Part shown: in pieces, positions 7,118 to 8,220 of the stretch
Numbering within the stretch: the first letter of the stretch is position 1
Layout of the letters: each line of letters begins with the position of its first letter
Source of the DNA: Bacteroidaceae bacterium
GTDB lineage: Bacteria; Bacteroidota; Bacteroidia; Bacteroidales; Bacteroidaceae
Assembly: GCA_024695315.1 (NCBI GenBank)
Contig: JAILIJ010000363.1
Span: forward strand, 1-8,220
Length of the DNA: 8,220 nt
Reading direction: 5' to 3'
Position numbers and translations under genes: made by a program
Notes under the pieces: generated by a model
What the model saw: the letters and a program-made list of their open reading frames with translations, nothing else
What the model was told of the DNA's origin: nothing
Database searches by the model: none

Positions 7118-7176
7118 TTAAGTTTCACAAGTTATACCAGAAGGAGTTCCAATCGGAACAAACTTGTGAAGTTTAA
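7118..7176 (+). promoter_or_regulatory. Long stem-loop in the leader of the lipoprotein gene
   Basis: The arms 7118-7133 and 7161-7176 pair over 16 positions with two adjacent G-U pairs; the inner ten, TTCACAAGTT with AACTTGTGAA, are perfect Watson-Crick. Inside is a second hairpin, GTTCC (7146-7150), loop AATC, GGAAC (7155-7159). No U-tract follows, so it does not look like a terminator. It lies between the promoter and the start codon at 7228, and just after it comes a six-codon frame ATG..TGA (7179-7199). It could be a regulatory leader, an mRNA-stabilising structure or, at the DNA level, a protein-binding palindrome. No known riboswitch was recognised. Confidence 0.6.
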
Positions 7177-7227
7177 TTATGATAGACAAAATAAGTTGAT
7201 TAATAAATCATGTAAAACAAAAGTATT

Positions 7228-7764
7228 ATGAAAAAGATTTTTATTTGTATTGCTGCAATTGCAGCATTAACATTCACTTCATGTGGTAATTCTTCAAAAA
7301 CAGCTGAGGCAGTAGACTCTGTAGCCGTAGACACAGTTGAGGCAGACTTGGATCTTGAGGAAGCTTTGAAGAGCGGTGACGTAACTGCCATCAAGTCAGA
7401 GATTGAGAAGATAAAGAGCCTTATTGTCAACGGTGATAGTGCTGAAGTCAATAAATATAAATATATGCTTCAGGAGTTTGCAGCTAGGCATAGCGGCGAT
7501 ATTGACAGCCTTACAAATGGCGAGATGACTGTTGACGACCTTATCGAAGGCATCAAGAATCTCCCAACAACAGTTGAAGGTGTTGCAGGCGAAGCAAAGG
7601 ACGCAGCTACTTCAGACGCTAAGCAGGTAAAGGAAGAAGTTAAGACTGCTGTTAAGGAAAAGGCTAACGAAGAGGCAGACAAGGCTGTTCAGAAGGCTAA
7701 CGAAGCTGCAAACAAAGCCGTTAACGATGCTGCAGAAGCTGCCAAGAAGAAGCTCGGATTATAA
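7228..7764 (+). CDS. Small lipoprotein with Ala/Lys/Glu-rich helical tail
   Basis: A 178-residue protein not assigned to a named family. The signal peptide MKKIFICIAAIAALTFTSC ends at lipobox Cys19, so it should be lipid-anchored in the envelope; the residues after Cys (GNSSK) lack an obvious acidic surface-export signal. Residues 25-48 are acidic and low in complexity (DSVAVDTVEADLDLEEALKSG). A middle part (about 50-115) looks helical and more ordinary. Residues 120-178 are almost wholly Ala, Lys, Glu, Asp, Asn and Val in amphipathic repeats such as KANEEADKAVQKANEAANKAV, reminiscent of LEA-like or apolipoprotein-like helices and without Pro or Gly breaks until the last residues. ATG 7228 is the natural start because the signal peptide begins exactly there. 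It is divergent from the S41 gene, with a 187-bp shared intergenic region. Possible roles are an envelope spacer or stress-protective protein, which is speculation. Confidence 0.85.
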   Translation: MKKIFICIAAIAALTFTSCGNSSKTAEAVDSVAVDTVEADLDLEEALKSGDVTAIKSEIEKIKSLIVNGDSAEVNKYKYMLQEFAARHSGDIDSLTNGEMTVDDLIEGIKNLPTTVEGVAGEAKDAATSDAKQVKEEVKTAVKEKANEEADKAVQKANEAANKAVNDAAEAAKKKLGL

Positions 7765-7815
7765 TAGCTTGAGAACTTGATGGACTATATGGTCTTTCGA
7801 GTCATGCGTAAATAT

Positions 7816-7863
7816 ATTATGCCCAACATGCCCAATAGAAATACTGGACACATTGGGCATAAT
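7816..7863. terminator. Hairpin between convergent genes, probable bidirectional terminator
   Basis: ATTATGCCCAA (7816-7826) pairs perfectly with TTGGGCATAAT (7853-7863). The same right arm can instead pair as ATTGGGCAT (7852-7860) with ATGCCCAAT (7828-7836). Only one pairing can form at a time. It lies 51 bp after the stop of the plus-strand lipoprotein gene and 15 bp from the stop of the minus-strand transporter gene. There is no real U-tract on either side, only AT-rich sequence, so the terminator role rests on position and stem strength. Confidence 0.55.
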
Positions 7864-7878
7864 TATATGTATTAAGAA

Positions 7879-8220
7879 TCAATCTACATTCTTATACACC
7901 CATGCCGTAACAGCAAATGTCACAAGACAAAGAAGCATTATTAGGGCAAAGAATGACTGGTAGCCAATATTCTCAGATATTAGACCTGACACCATACCAG
8001 GTATCATCACACCTCCAAGATATTGACCAGCTGTACAAATAGAAAAAACGGCCGTACTTCGTTCTCCACGAGAGAAAGTCACGAGGAAGAGCGTATATGC
8101 AGCAAATCCCAATCCATAGCCTACTTGTTCAAAACAAAGGCAACTTCCTATGATCCATAGATTGTCTGTAGGCACATTACTCAAATAAACATAGACAAAA
8201 TCAGGAATTGTAAAGAAAAG
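7879..8220 (-). CDS. MFS transporter, C-terminal part, AmpG-like (runs off the window)
   Basis: The frame stays open to the right edge, giving the last 113 residues; the gene's start lies beyond 8220. The Leu codon TTG at 8184 is inside the protein and is not a real start. The visible part is very hydrophobic with about four membrane helices: one entering from the edge (FFTIPDFVYVYL), a pair around LWIIGSCLCFEQVGYGLGFAAYTLFLV, and two last ones around GGVMIPGMVSGLI and FFALIMLLCLVTFAV. The elements FEQVGYGLGF, SICTAG, PGMVSG and IGYQSFF resemble the AmpG branch of the major facilitator superfamily, inner-membrane permeases that in characterised cases import anhydro-muropeptides for cell-wall recycling. 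Assignment to MFS is firm; AmpG-like is likely; the substrate is inferred. The stop is TGA at 7881-7879, tail-to-tail with the lipoprotein gene. Confidence 0.82.
   Translation of the reverse strand, partial: LFFTIPDFVYVYLSNVPTDNLWIIGSCLCFEQVGYGLGFAAYTLFLVTFSRGERSTAVFSICTAGQYLGGVMIPGMVSGLISENIGYQSFFALIMLLCLVTFAVTAWVYKNVD

Noticed and set aside
8182..8184. Apparent start codon (TTG) of the transporter at 8184
   Set aside because: The frame continues without a stop to the window edge with membrane-like sequence, so this is an internal Leu and the gene is cut by the window.

Overview
The window looks like chromosomal DNA of a Bacteroidales bacterium, most likely Prevotella or a close relative. 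The reasons are AT-rich intergenic DNA, -7 boxes of the Bacteroidota form TAnnTTTG, starts without a clear Shine-Dalgarno sequence, two signal-peptidase-II lipoproteins (one an S41-family protein), and a ClpB of the type seen in that phylum. The genus is inferred from style, not from a marker gene.

Layout, left to right. A strong hairpin terminator (about 51-81) closes a two-gene minus-strand operon of glycosyltransferases: a GT4-type enzyme (132-1238) downstream of a GT2-type enzyme with galactofuranosyl/rhamnosyl-transferase motifs (1256-2188), 17 bp apart. A 334-bp gap holds the operon's probable promoter and the terminator of the next gene. That gene is a full-length minus-strand clpB (2523-5078), an HSP100 disaggregase with both ATPase rings intact. 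A 672-bp gap (5079-5750) follows. It has no convincing protein gene, but on the minus strand it carries a well-formed Bacteroidota promoter (5629-5598), four copies of an 11-nt repeat and a U-tract terminator (5451-5421). Together these outline a possible small RNA of about 170 nt, or a terminator-controlled leader of clpB.

Next is a minus-strand lipoprotein of the S41 (C-terminal processing peptidase) family (5751-7040). Its catalytic Ser and Lys positions hold Gly and Gln, so it is probably an inactive pseudopeptidase. Its promoter lies back-to-back with that of a plus-strand lipoprotein (7228-7764), whose C-terminal half is a long Ala/Lys/Glu-rich helix. The leader between that promoter and its start folds into a long stem-loop. 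A hairpin with two competing left arms separates this gene from the convergent 3' end of an AmpG-like MFS transporter (7879 to beyond 8220).

The genes do not form one pathway. Envelope themes recur (glycan assembly, two lipoproteins, a possible muropeptide permease) around a housekeeping chaperone. The most unusual parts are the 5421-5629 block, the catalytically degenerate S41 protein and the structured leader at 7118-7176.
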